The notes below the pieces were generated by a model. That model saw only the letters and a list, made by a program, of their open reading frames with translations. It searched no databases and was not told where the DNA came from. This document shows, one piece after another, positions 49,230 through 56,573 of a DNA stretch of 64,000 bases; the first letter of the stretch is position 1; every line of letters starts with the position of its first letter. The DNA is from Treponema_I sp045616125. Lineage in GTDB: Bacteria; Spirochaetota; Spirochaetia; Treponematales; Treponemataceae. The stretch is taken from NCBI GenBank assembly GCA_045616125.1, contig JAZLGC010000067.1:8101-72100 (forward strand). The letters are read 5' to 3'. Position numbers and translations under genes: made by a program.

Positions 49230-49233
49230 AATT

Positions 49234-49788
49234 ATGAAACACATTGCACAGCAGATCATTGAAGAATGCAAAAAATACACGGGAATAAATCCCATGGAAA
49301 TTTTTAATGAAGTTGCAAAAAAAGATTTTGTCCGGATGCACGGGCCAGAGCATCACGTGCTGGATGGGGCATGTCTTCTGGTAGCGTATAAAAATGCCGG
49401 TGGCGACATTAATCTTGATGAAAGCTTGAACTGGCTGGTAACACAAGGACTTAAAATGCCTGGGGCTCAGTGTGCGTACTGGGGTGTCTGCGGTGCAACC
49501 ACATCCATAGGAGCAGCTCTGTCGGTAATCGATAAGACAGGTCCGCTGGCAACCGACGGCTCATGGGGACGAAAGATGCTCGTTATTTCAAAAGCGATTC
49601 AGCGGATAGGAGAGATCAACGGCCCCCGATGCTGCAAGCGCGATGCCTATATCTCTTTTGAAGCAGCCATTGCGTTTATCAACGAACACTGCGGCGTAAC
49701 ACTGGAATCCGGCGAAATCATCTGCAGTTTTTCTGAAAGAAACCAGCAGTGTATCGGAAGCAGATGTCCCTACAACAAAAGCTGCTGA
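49234..49788 (+). CDS. DUF5714-type cysteine-rich protein
   Basis: 184 aa. MHGPEHHVLDGACLLVAYKNAGGD, CAYWGVCGATTSIGAALSVI and INGPRCCKRDAYISFEAAI are the conserved blocks of the DUF5714 family, whose invariant His and Cys residues suggest metal or cluster binding. The C-terminus (CSFSERNQQCIGSRCPYNKSC) adds four more cysteines. The family is often found beside, or fused to, SAM-dependent methyltransferases; none is present here. Function unknown. MITE copy B lies directly before the ribosome-binding site and separates the gene from its probable original promoter. Confidence 0.8.
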   Translation: MKHIAQQIIEECKKYTGINPMEIFNEVAKKDFVRMHGPEHHVLDGACLLVAYKNAGGDINLDESLNWLVTQGLKMPGAQCAYWGVCGATTSIGAALSVIDKTGPLATDGSWGRKMLVISKAIQRIGEINGPRCCKRDAYISFEAAIAFINEHCGVTLESGEIICSFSERNQQCIGSRCPYNKSC

Positions 49789-49837
49789 AAAGAAATCTGT
49801 GAGTTTCAACGGGGGAACCGATGCCGCCCCCCAAAAA

Positions 49838-49881
49838 ACATCAGCATTCATAGCCTTTTTATATAGTCTGACAAAAATCTG
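49838..49881. repeat. Truncated unit of the TTATATGTAA array
   Basis: ACATCAGCATTCATAGCCTT, then TTTATATAGTCTGACAAAAA, is nearly the same as the right half of the third pair in array 1 (48839-48880), but the left TTACATATAA arm is missing. It shows that the unit once followed this gene also. Confidence 0.65.
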
Positions 49882-49936
49882 AATTTATTTTTCAAAAAGT
49901 GGCACAAAATATATCTTGAGTGCATATATACAATGT

Positions 49937-50755
49937 ATGCAAATAATAAATGAAATTAATTCACTGCTCCAAAGTATTCTTCGTATTAAAAAAAATGCTG
50001 AGCTGGACATTCGGTGTTCAACAGCTGGTGATAAGCATCTGCGTGTCATAAAAAATCACGGGATCTGGCAATATTACGTAATTGAGAGAAAAGGCGATTC
50101 AAATGGAACGTATCTGCCGGTAAAACAGCAAGAAACAGCAAAACAGATAGCGCAGCGGGATTATGCTGAACAGGTTCTTCGTGTTGCTTCTTTGTGGGAA
50201 AAAAAACTGCATTCTGCCAAAGAACAGCTGGAATCCATTCCGGAACATGCTGTCCAGACACTAACTCATCCGGCAAACCTGCACCCCGGACGGCAAGCCC
50301 TGATAACGCCATACGGACAGAGCAATGCAGAATATGCGGCTGCATGGGAGAAAAAGCCCTACCGAACCAAAGGGGTGGGATCAGAGTGGCCCGTGATACT
50401 CACCAATAAAGGTGAGCGGGTACATTCTAAATCTGAAAAGATTATTGCAGACCGACTGGCATCACTTCATATTCCTTACCGGTATGAAGCCTCTTTGACT
50501 TTACAGAGCGGAATCCGCATGCATCCGGATTTTACGATTCTTGATGTGGCAAACCGGCGTGAAGTGTATCTGGAACACTTGGGCATGCTGACGAAATCAT
50601 CGTATGCAGCCGAAAATGTTGACCGCGTGAACCGCTATGCTGAGTCAGGATTCAAGCAGGGAATTGATATTTTTTACACCTTTGAATGCGATAACCACCC
50701 GCTCACCACGGCCCAGATAGACTCAATTGTCATGCGGTTTATACCGCGCAACTGA
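49937..50755 (+). CDS. Putative PD-(D/E)xK-type nuclease-like protein
   Basis: 272 aa from ATG 49937; a TTG seven codons upstream (49916) is an alternative. TATATA ends six bases before the ATG, so this start may also be leaderless. The N-terminal half is helical (coiled coil about 60-110). The C-terminal half has VHSKSEKIIADRLASLHIPYRYEASL (Glu), MHPDFTILD (Asp) and EVYLEHLGMLT (Glu, then a His instead of the usual Lys), followed by GIDIFYTFE, as in a family of small restriction-like nucleases. Substrate unknown. It lies between a partial and a complete TTATATGTAA array. Confidence 0.6.
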   Translation: MQIINEINSLLQSILRIKKNAELDIRCSTAGDKHLRVIKNHGIWQYYVIERKGDSNGTYLPVKQQETAKQIAQRDYAEQVLRVASLWEKKLHSAKEQLESIPEHAVQTLTHPANLHPGRQALITPYGQSNAEYAAAWEKKPYRTKGVGSEWPVILTNKGERVHSKSEKIIADRLASLHIPYRYEASLTLQSGIRMHPDFTILDVANRREVYLEHLGMLTKSSYAAENVDRVNRYAESGFKQGIDIFYTFECDNHPLTTAQIDSIVMRFIPRN

Positions 50756-50767
50756 AATTTCTGCCGG

Positions 50768-51018
50768 ATTACATATAAACTCCCCGTCAGCCCAGTTGAT
50801 TGCGTTGTCTTATATGTAATTCATCCAACGAAATCGCTCGTTTTCCCCTTACGACTACATATAAGTTATCGAACTGGCGGCCGCTTATATGTAGGCCCTA
50901 TCCCATTTCCAGCAAAAATTACATATAAGCCGCACCAAACATCAGGGTTCACAGCACTTTTATATGTAATTCACGAAAAATCTCACCAGCTCCACATATA
51001 ACAGCATTTTTATATGTT
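50768..51018. repeat. Array 2 of TTACATATAA / TTATATGTAA inverted-repeat pairs
   Basis: Four pairs: 50768-50820, 50855-50894 (perfect CTACATATAAG/CTTATATGTAG), 50918-50970 and 50993-51018 (CACATATAA/TTATATGTT). Pair 3 is almost identical to pair 3 of array 1, including the flanks (TTTCCAGCAAAAATTACATA, then CACAGCACTTTTATATGTAA), so the arrays are duplicates. The rest of the gap to 51109 holds a possible -10 (CTATCCT near 51036) and the GAGGAG site of the next gene. Confidence 0.85.
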
Positions 51019-51109
51019 ACCTGAAGAAAATGTGCTATCCTAGCAGGGAGTTGCCGTCATTCCACCCACCATGCAGTACCCCAGGCAGCGGACATAGAGA
51101 GGAGAAAAT

Positions 51110-52291
51110 ATGCTTTACAGAAAAGACCGTAAGGGAAACGACATTTCACAGCTGGGATACGGTTGCATGCGTTTTTCAAAGAAGGGCGGATCCATTGATC
51201 TGGACAAAACCGAAAAGGAACTGATGCGGGCTGTAGAAGCCGGTGTCAACTACATTGATACTGCATACATTTATCCAGGAAGCGAAGAAGCTGTCGGCAA
51301 AATCGTGGCTAAAAACGGCATCCGCGACAAAGTACACATTGCTACCAAACTGCCCCAGTACCTGATGCGCTCACCGGAAGCCATCGAAAAGACCTTTAAC
51401 GAAGAACTGAAGCGCCTGCAGACCACCTACATTGACTACTACCTGATGCATATGTTCACCGATTTTCACGAATGGGAAAACCTGCAGAAACTGGGCATTG
51501 AAGACTGGATTGCCCGCCACAAGGCCGATGGCAGCATCAAAAATATCGGGTTCTCATATCACGGCGACACCGATATGTTCCTGAAGATTCTCAATGCCTA
51601 TGACTGGGATTTCTGTCAGATTCAGTATAACTACCTGGATGAACACAGCCAGGCAGGACGGAAAGGTCTGGAAGCTGCCTACGCAAAAGGCATTCCGGTA
51701 GTGATTATGGAACCGCTCCGTGGCGGCAAACTGGTAAACATGCTGCCAAAAGAGGCCCAGCAGTGCATCAAGAACAGCGACCGTCACTACACCGCAGCAG
51801 AATGGAGTCTCCGCTGGCTGTGGAACCAGCCGGGCGTTACCTGTGTCCTTTCGGGCATGAACTCCATGGATCAGGTAGAAGAAAACCTGCGCATTGCCAG
51901 CGATGCAACAGCCGGTTCCTTTACTGACGCCGATCTGGCCGTTATCGACAATATCCGGAATGCCATTAAATCCCATGAAAAAGTTGGCTGCACCGGCTGC
52001 CGGTACTGCATGCCCTGCCCGAAAGGTGTTGATATTCCCGGCATTTTCTACCACTACAACATCAGCGGCGTTGAGTCAAAAAGTTCTGCCCGGAACGGCT
52101 ACTTTATGGCTGCCGGTCTGAAACTTGATCCGGGAGTTGCCACAAAATGCATTAAGTGCGGTAAATGCGAGCAGCACTGTCCGCAGCACCTGCCAATCCG
52201 TGAAAAACTGGTAGAAGCCGACAAAGTATTACGCCCCTGGCCATATAAGGCAGCAGGCGCTATCGCCCGCAAGATTATGCTGAAAAAATAA
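51110..52291 (+). CDS. Aldo/keto reductase with C-terminal 4Fe-4S ferredoxin domain
   Basis: 393 aa. The AKR barrel begins with ISQLGYGCMRF and has GVNYIDTAYIYPGSEEAVG (Asp/Tyr of the tetrad), then a Lys in ATKLPQYL and a His in YYLMHMF. The C-terminal domain has CTGCRYCMPCP and CIKCGKCEQHCPQ, two 4Fe-4S sites. Such AKR-ferredoxin fusions are frequent in anaerobes and probably link an oxidoreduction to ferredoxin-level electrons. GGAG lies 7 bases before the ATG. Substrate unknown. Confidence 0.93.
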   Translation: MLYRKDRKGNDISQLGYGCMRFSKKGGSIDLDKTEKELMRAVEAGVNYIDTAYIYPGSEEAVGKIVAKNGIRDKVHIATKLPQYLMRSPEAIEKTFNEELKRLQTTYIDYYLMHMFTDFHEWENLQKLGIEDWIARHKADGSIKNIGFSYHGDTDMFLKILNAYDWDFCQIQYNYLDEHSQAGRKGLEAAYAKGIPVVIMEPLRGGKLVNMLPKEAQQCIKNSDRHYTAAEWSLRWLWNQPGVTCVLSGMNSMDQVEENLRIASDATAGSFTDADLAVIDNIRNAIKSHEKVGCTGCRYCMPCPKGVDIPGIFYHYNISGVESKSSARNGYFMAAGLKLDPGVATKCIKCGKCEQHCPQHLPIREKLVEADKVLRPWPYKAAGAIARKIMLKK

Positions 52292-52343
52292 AGGCTGGTC
52301 CTGTAAACTTCATATAGCTGGCCAGATTCCAGCTATTCAGACG

Positions 52344-52369
52344 AGCTGGCGCCACGAATGGCGCCGGCT
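52344..52369. terminator. GC-rich hairpin between convergent genes
   Basis: AGCTGGCGCC (52344-52353) and GGCGCCGGCT (52360-52369) pair over ten positions (one G-U) with a 6-nt loop. There is no U-tract, but it is strong and lies between the reductase gene and the convergent AAA+ operon. Confidence 0.55.
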
Positions 52370-52382
52370 GACCAACCGCGCC

Positions 52383-52982
52383 TTACCAGGCATCCACTTC
52401 CCAAAGCAATCTTCCTTCAGAAAGAATATTTATTTTACGTTCCGCAGTGTAATCCTGTTCAGTACCATACCCATCGCTGTAACAAGTTCTTAATGCTCGT
52501 AATCCCCGCGGCACCCCGCAGGCAGCCAGTTTCTTTGCGTAATGGAACTGTTTTTTTTCATTGCGCTCCATCTTATGGTAATAGTTCATCAGCTTCAGAT
52601 ATGCACTGCTGGTATTCTGAGCTTCCCACTGTTCAAGGCACCAGTTCCAGTCAATGTCATACGATGCACGCTGGCTTTCCAATACCTGATACAGAGTCCT
52701 TCTCAGTTCTTTTTCCTTTTCAATATCCTCCATTGCATCGGCTGCATCTTCATCAAAAACAATCTTTCCCGATATGGTAATGCGAAAATGAGTTTTTTCT
52801 ATATTCTTGCTGAAGCCGAAAATGTCAACAGGAGGCAAAAGAATACCCCTTTCCTCTTTCAGTTCGCTTCTGAAATCCTCAATCCAATCAACAACCGTAC
52901 TCCAATACCCCAGGGGAATTCCCTGTCCTGATTCAATGCAGATAATTACAGTATCGTACGGGTCTACTTTCTTAGAATTCAA
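52383..52982 (-). CDS. Sel1-like protein B of the AAA+ operon
   Basis: About 199 aa from TTG 52982 (GGAGAGAG 4-5 bases upstream, overlapping the previous stop by 11 bp). The N-terminal part (PYDTVIICIESGQGIPLG..FRSELKEERGILLPPVDIFG..HFRITISGKIV) resembles by eye the first cytoplasmic strands of FlhA/FHIPEP export proteins (ELGIV-PP---I-----Y-I---G). The C-terminal part has two Sel1/TPR-like units (SSAYLKLMNYYHKMERNEKKQFHYAKKLAACG and CYSDGYGTEQD). It is a paralogue of the next gene upstream. Function unknown. Confidence 0.6.
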   Translation of the reverse strand: MNSKKVDPYDTVIICIESGQGIPLGYWSTVVDWIEDFRSELKEERGILLPPVDIFGFSKNIEKTHFRITISGKIVFDEDAADAMEDIEKEKELRRTLYQVLESQRASYDIDWNWCLEQWEAQNTSSAYLKLMNYYHKMERNEKKQFHYAKKLAACGVPRGLRALRTCYSDGYGTEQDYTAERKINILSEGRLLWEVDAW

Positions 52983-53643
52983 TCCACTCTCTCCCCATGG
53001 TACTTTCCCACTTGCTCTCAAATACAAGGGATCCTCTTTCCTGCAAAACCGGCTTCAGTACTTTAAAATATGCCAGATTATCCTGCTCCGTACCAAACCC
53101 TTCCTCATAAAATTTGGAAAAATCCAGAACATCACATCGTATTCCAAACATGGCCAGTTTTTTTGCATAGTGAAACGCCTTTTTCCGGTCTGGCACAGCG
53201 TGTTTATAAAACCAGATCAGCTTTCTGTATGCACTTCGCGTATTACACTTTTCCAGTTTCTCAAGGGCGCTGTCCCAATCAGCTCCGGCAAACCGGAGGG
53301 CAGCCTCCTGAATAATGCGGGTAACCAGATCTTCCAGAAACCGGTCAGAAGTGAAATACCCTATTTCATCCGCATTCCCAACCTGGCAGACAGGTTCCCC
53401 CAGAACAGTAAGGGTACACCCGGAATCCGGCTGGTCTGATATGGTGACCACCAGTTCCGGAATAATGATATTCTGCTCCCTGGCCCGCTCCATAACTTTT
53501 TGCTCAAAATCCTCACTGCCGCACAGATACATCCATGCCCCGGAAATGGATTCAGAAAAAGTTACCAGCAGCGCATCATAGGAAAACAGTTCCGGAAATG
53601 CAGTGCTGGGTTTTGATTCAAGGTATTCCAGGTCATCAATCAC
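52972..53643 (-). CDS. Sel1-like protein A of the AAA+ operon
   Basis: About 223 aa from GTG 53643, whose GTGA overlaps the AAA+ stop by 4 bp. The layout is the same as protein B: an N-terminal domain with FSYDALLVTFSESISG, VMERAREQNIIIPELVVTIS and GCTLTVLGEPV (FHIPEP-like strand order), then a helical part with NTRSAYRKLIWFYKHAVPDRKKAFHYAKKLAMFG and YEEGFGTEQDN matching protein B almost block by block. It probably arose by duplication. A client, adaptor or scaffold of the AAA+ protein is likely by operon position. Confidence 0.6.
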   Translation of the reverse strand: MIDDLEYLESKPSTAFPELFSYDALLVTFSESISGAWMYLCGSEDFEQKVMERAREQNIIIPELVVTISDQPDSGCTLTVLGEPVCQVGNADEIGYFTSDRFLEDLVTRIIQEAALRFAGADWDSALEKLEKCNTRSAYRKLIWFYKHAVPDRKKAFHYAKKLAMFGIRCDVLDFSKFYEEGFGTEQDNLAYFKVLKPVLQERGSLVFESKWESTMGREWIEF

Positions 53644-55961
53644 GATGCAAACCCAACCCGCCGGGTGCCGAATGCCTTTTCTTCCTGCATGCGGCATAAT
53701 TCGCCAACAACATAGTCACCGGTAATTTCGGCACTGTCCAGAAACCGCATTTTGCCTGAAAGACTGCCAAAGTCGCCTGGCGTAACACTGTCATAGCGGC
53801 ACAGTTTTTCAATTTGAGCACTGTCAAACTGAATACCGTTCCAGTATTTTCCCAGCAGTTTTTCAACACCGGCACCGTCCAGAGCCTTGAATTCCGCCAT
53901 AATGTGGAACCGGCGCTGCATGGCAGGATCCATAATGGTCCGCAGGTTTGTGGTACAGATTAAAATACCGTTGAACTCTTCCATCTGGGTAAGGAATTCG
54001 TTTACCTGAGTACGTTCCCAGCTGTGCTGTGCAGAGCCGCGGTCCGCAAAGAAACTGTCAGCTTCATCAAAGAGCAGGATGGCATCTTCTGCTTCTGCTT
54101 CTTCAAATGCTTCACGGATATTCTGTTCAGCTTCTCCAACCCACTTACTCTGAATGTCGCTGACACGCTTAAGAATGATTTTCTTTTCAAGGGTCTGCGA
54201 AAGATACCGCGCAAGTTCAGTTTTACCGGTACCACTCTGGCCATAGAACAGCATGCGTAAGCCGCAATCACGGCGGTCAGTTCCCTGCTGTTCCGCAATT
54301 TCAACAGCCCGCTGTGCCATTTTTACAATGGATGCAGCACTGGTGGTGGTGTTAAGGATACTCAGGTCGTATGAATCGCGGACCAGGTCACGCATTTTGT
54401 TTTTGCCGTGAAGCAACGTCTGGTTGGCAGTAAGAACACGCTTAACGTCGCTGATGACCCGTTCTTCACCCAGATTTTTCAGGTCCATGCCCCGTACAGT
54501 CTTGACCATATTGTCTACCGAAGCACCGGTAACGTGGTATTTGCCGCACAGGTCCACCAGCTGACTGTGCAATGTAGAACTCATGCTGATAGCATCAAGC
54601 TTTGTATCGGCAATTGATTCCAGCATACTGCGGCTCATTTCCGGGAAACGGATTGAATACGTAAAACGGCGTTTGGTACTTTCATCAAGGCCACGGGTGT
54701 AGTTGAGAATCCAGATAACCTTGTTTACGCTGTTTTCCAGCATAGTGTTAACGGTTCCCTTGTACCCGTTGGAACCGGTACTGCCACCTAAAAAGCTGAA
54801 AACATTAATCTGGGTATCAAGAATACTTTCTGCCTCATCAACAATGATAACCTTGTCCTTATTATCCAGAGAAAGATAACAGTTCAAGCGGCGGAGCGCG
54901 GTATTTTCGTTATTACCCGATACTTCCAGTTCGTTTTTGTACATAACCGGTTCCATGCCGCAGGCTTTTACCAGTGCACGGGCATATTCTGTTTTACCGG
55001 CACCGGGAGCCCCGTACAGCAGCACATTTGCAGAACCCTGATTCTGAAGCAGCCGGAGAGCCAGCTCACTTTCATCAACGGGTACAGAAAAGGTATCAAG
55101 ATTGTAGAATTCTTTTCTGGTATCGTTTTTCAACAGGTCGCAGAAAAAGGAATTGATGTCTTCTGAATAGATAACGTCAATGGCATCAAGAACCATGTCG
55201 CCGTCACGTTCCATTATGCCGTAACTTACCAGATGACTGTCAGTACGAAGCTGAGACTTAACCTGACGACCAGGGCGATGAAGACATTTTGCATAGATAA
55301 TGGTACGGCTGTCGTCGGTCTGGTTTGAAACTTCAGAAAAGAACGGATACAGTTCTTTTACGGTGTGTGAGTAATACCCTACGGTAAGAACGTCTGCTTC
55401 TTCCCGGGTCAGTTTAAGGGCATCTTTCATGTATTCAATGCGCTTGAAAACAGGCAGGGAAAAATCGTCCAGCAGGTCACCGGGGAACTCTGGAATAGTA
55501 TAGGTTTTGCGCTTTTTATTTTCTTTGTCAAAAAAGACACAGGCAATGAGCTCTCTGAATACACCGGAACTTTCTTCCCCGTCGCAGCAGAAAAGGGCGC
55601 GGCACTGATCTACCGTGTCCGGAGAATTTGCTTTCCAGTTTCCACAGCGGTCGTAAATTTCTTCATCCTGCTTGAAGTACTCAATAAGGTCGGTTACATG
55701 CAGGTCAAAGGGTGTTTGCCGAACTTGCCGTACAGGAGTCAGTTTTCCCATTTTTTTTGCCCGGGTAATGAAGGCCGAAAGGACTTTATGAGCATGTTCC
55801 TGAAGATTAAGGGCTGATACCAGTTCGGTATAAATTACCTGAGATTCTTCCAGGTTCCGAAGACGACGGATATCGTCTACAAGCTGATACATCCAGTATG
55901 CGATGGTAAGGTTTTCCTGGCGGGAAAGGTTTTTGATTGAATGTACATAGTCTCTACTCAT
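53640..55961 (-). CDS. Tandem AAA+ ATPase of unknown system
   Basis: 773 aa from ATG 55961 (GGAGG 7 bases upstream). A unique N-terminal region (1-300) is followed by AAA-1 with GAPGAGKTE (about 317-325) and VIIVDEAESIL, then AAA-2 with GQSGTGKTE (574-582), ILLFDEADSFFADR, TTNL and an arginine finger region (AMQRRF). AAA-2 is Cdc48/FtsH-like; AAA-1 is more divergent. There is no protease, Clp-N or membrane segment. It is the first gene of a three-gene operon with two paralogous Sel1-like proteins. A remodelling or defence role is possible, not shown. Confidence 0.85.
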   Translation of the reverse strand: MSRDYVHSIKNLSRQENLTIAYWMYQLVDDIRRLRNLEESQVIYTELVSALNLQEHAHKVLSAFITRAKKMGKLTPVRQVRQTPFDLHVTDLIEYFKQDEEIYDRCGNWKANSPDTVDQCRALFCCDGEESSGVFRELIACVFFDKENKKRKTYTIPEFPGDLLDDFSLPVFKRIEYMKDALKLTREEADVLTVGYYSHTVKELYPFFSEVSNQTDDSRTIIYAKCLHRPGRQVKSQLRTDSHLVSYGIMERDGDMVLDAIDVIYSEDINSFFCDLLKNDTRKEFYNLDTFSVPVDESELALRLLQNQGSANVLLYGAPGAGKTEYARALVKACGMEPVMYKNELEVSGNNENTALRRLNCYLSLDNKDKVIIVDEAESILDTQINVFSFLGGSTGSNGYKGTVNTMLENSVNKVIWILNYTRGLDESTKRRFTYSIRFPEMSRSMLESIADTKLDAISMSSTLHSQLVDLCGKYHVTGASVDNMVKTVRGMDLKNLGEERVISDVKRVLTANQTLLHGKNKMRDLVRDSYDLSILNTTTSAASIVKMAQRAVEIAEQQGTDRRDCGLRMLFYGQSGTGKTELARYLSQTLEKKIILKRVSDIQSKWVGEAEQNIREAFEEAEAEDAILLFDEADSFFADRGSAQHSWERTQVNEFLTQMEEFNGILICTTNLRTIMDPAMQRRFHIMAEFKALDGAGVEKLLGKYWNGIQFDSAQIEKLCRYDSVTPGDFGSLSGKMRFLDSAEITGDYVVGELCRMQEEKAFGTRRVGFAS

Positions 55962-56084
55962 TATGTTCCTCCATTGTCTGTCTGAACATAATGTAGGAAC
56001 ATCCTCCAAAATCGTAAACCAAGCAAAACTTTACACCCCACATAACAGTAACAGCCCTTACGGAAGAAAAGCATCATGCATAAA

Positions 56085-56217
56085 AATACTACCAGTCAGA
56101 CAGCAACTGCCAAAACCGCTAGATATCGTCGCTACACGCGCAGGCCGGCAAGGAAACTATCTTTCCGTCCTGCGAGTGTTTTTGTCAGTCGCTGTCTTCC
56201 TTCCCGTATTTTTGTCA
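56085..56217. repeat. Solo folded core element next to MITE copy C
   Basis: Outer arms ACTGCCAAAAC (about 56107) and GTTTTTGTCAGT (about 56179) and inner arms CGCAGG / CCTGCG enclose CGCTAGATATCGTCGCTA and CGGCAAGGAAACTATC. The unpaired segments equal those of the element at 10711 while the stems differ in sequence but still pair. The rest of 55962-56573 consists of this core and the MITE; the last 70 bases hold the next promoter. Confidence 0.65.
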
Positions 56218-56503
56218 GGCGATGTCCGTAAAAAGTGTTGCTGAATGCTACTCAGCAACAAGAGAGTTACAAAATACCGCAAATCGGGAGGATTGACAGT
56301 GCAGGCAAAAATTGTTGAAGCCCGGCGTCCATGCGGCAGCATGGACGTTATATAGTTTCCATGCCGGGATTCACCAATAGCGACGTTATCGAGCGTTTTT
56401 GCATGTACTGGCAATCCGGTAGATTTGTGGACTTATGATGAGACCCTGAATCAAGTTCAGGGTGACAATAAGCAACACTTTTTACGGACATCGCCTTTTG
56501 CTA
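56210..56503. mobile_element. MITE-like element, copy C (278 bp plus degraded 8-bp duplications)
   Basis: Element 56218-56495, with ends GGCGATGTCCGTAAAAAGTG and CACTTTTTACGGACATCGCC perfectly complementary. Flanks TTTTGTCA and TTTTGCTA match at 6 of 8. It carries the folded core and one short dispersed palindrome (56440-56465). No coding capacity. Confidence 0.85.
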
Positions 56504-56561
56504 AAGTCGTTCACTGTTCGTATGGCCCATTGAGTAATAGTCTCAAAGGGCCCGCCCCTGC

Positions 56562-56573
56562 TATACTAACGCC
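56562..56573 (+). promoter_or_regulatory. -10 element 6 bases before the B12/radical SAM gene
   Basis: TATACT (56562-56567), AACGCC, ATG 56574. No Shine-Dalgarno and no obvious -35. Predicted leaderless. Confidence 0.5.

Noticed and set aside
48668..51018. TTACATATAA arrays as a CRISPR array
   Set aside because: The repeats are inverted pairs of about 11 bases with variable spacing, not direct repeats of 24-40 bases with uniform spacers, and no cas genes accompany them.
48668..51018. Arrays as integron attC sites
   Set aside because: The arms lack the GTTRRRY/RYYYAAC core sites and no integrase is visible; kept only as a loose analogy.
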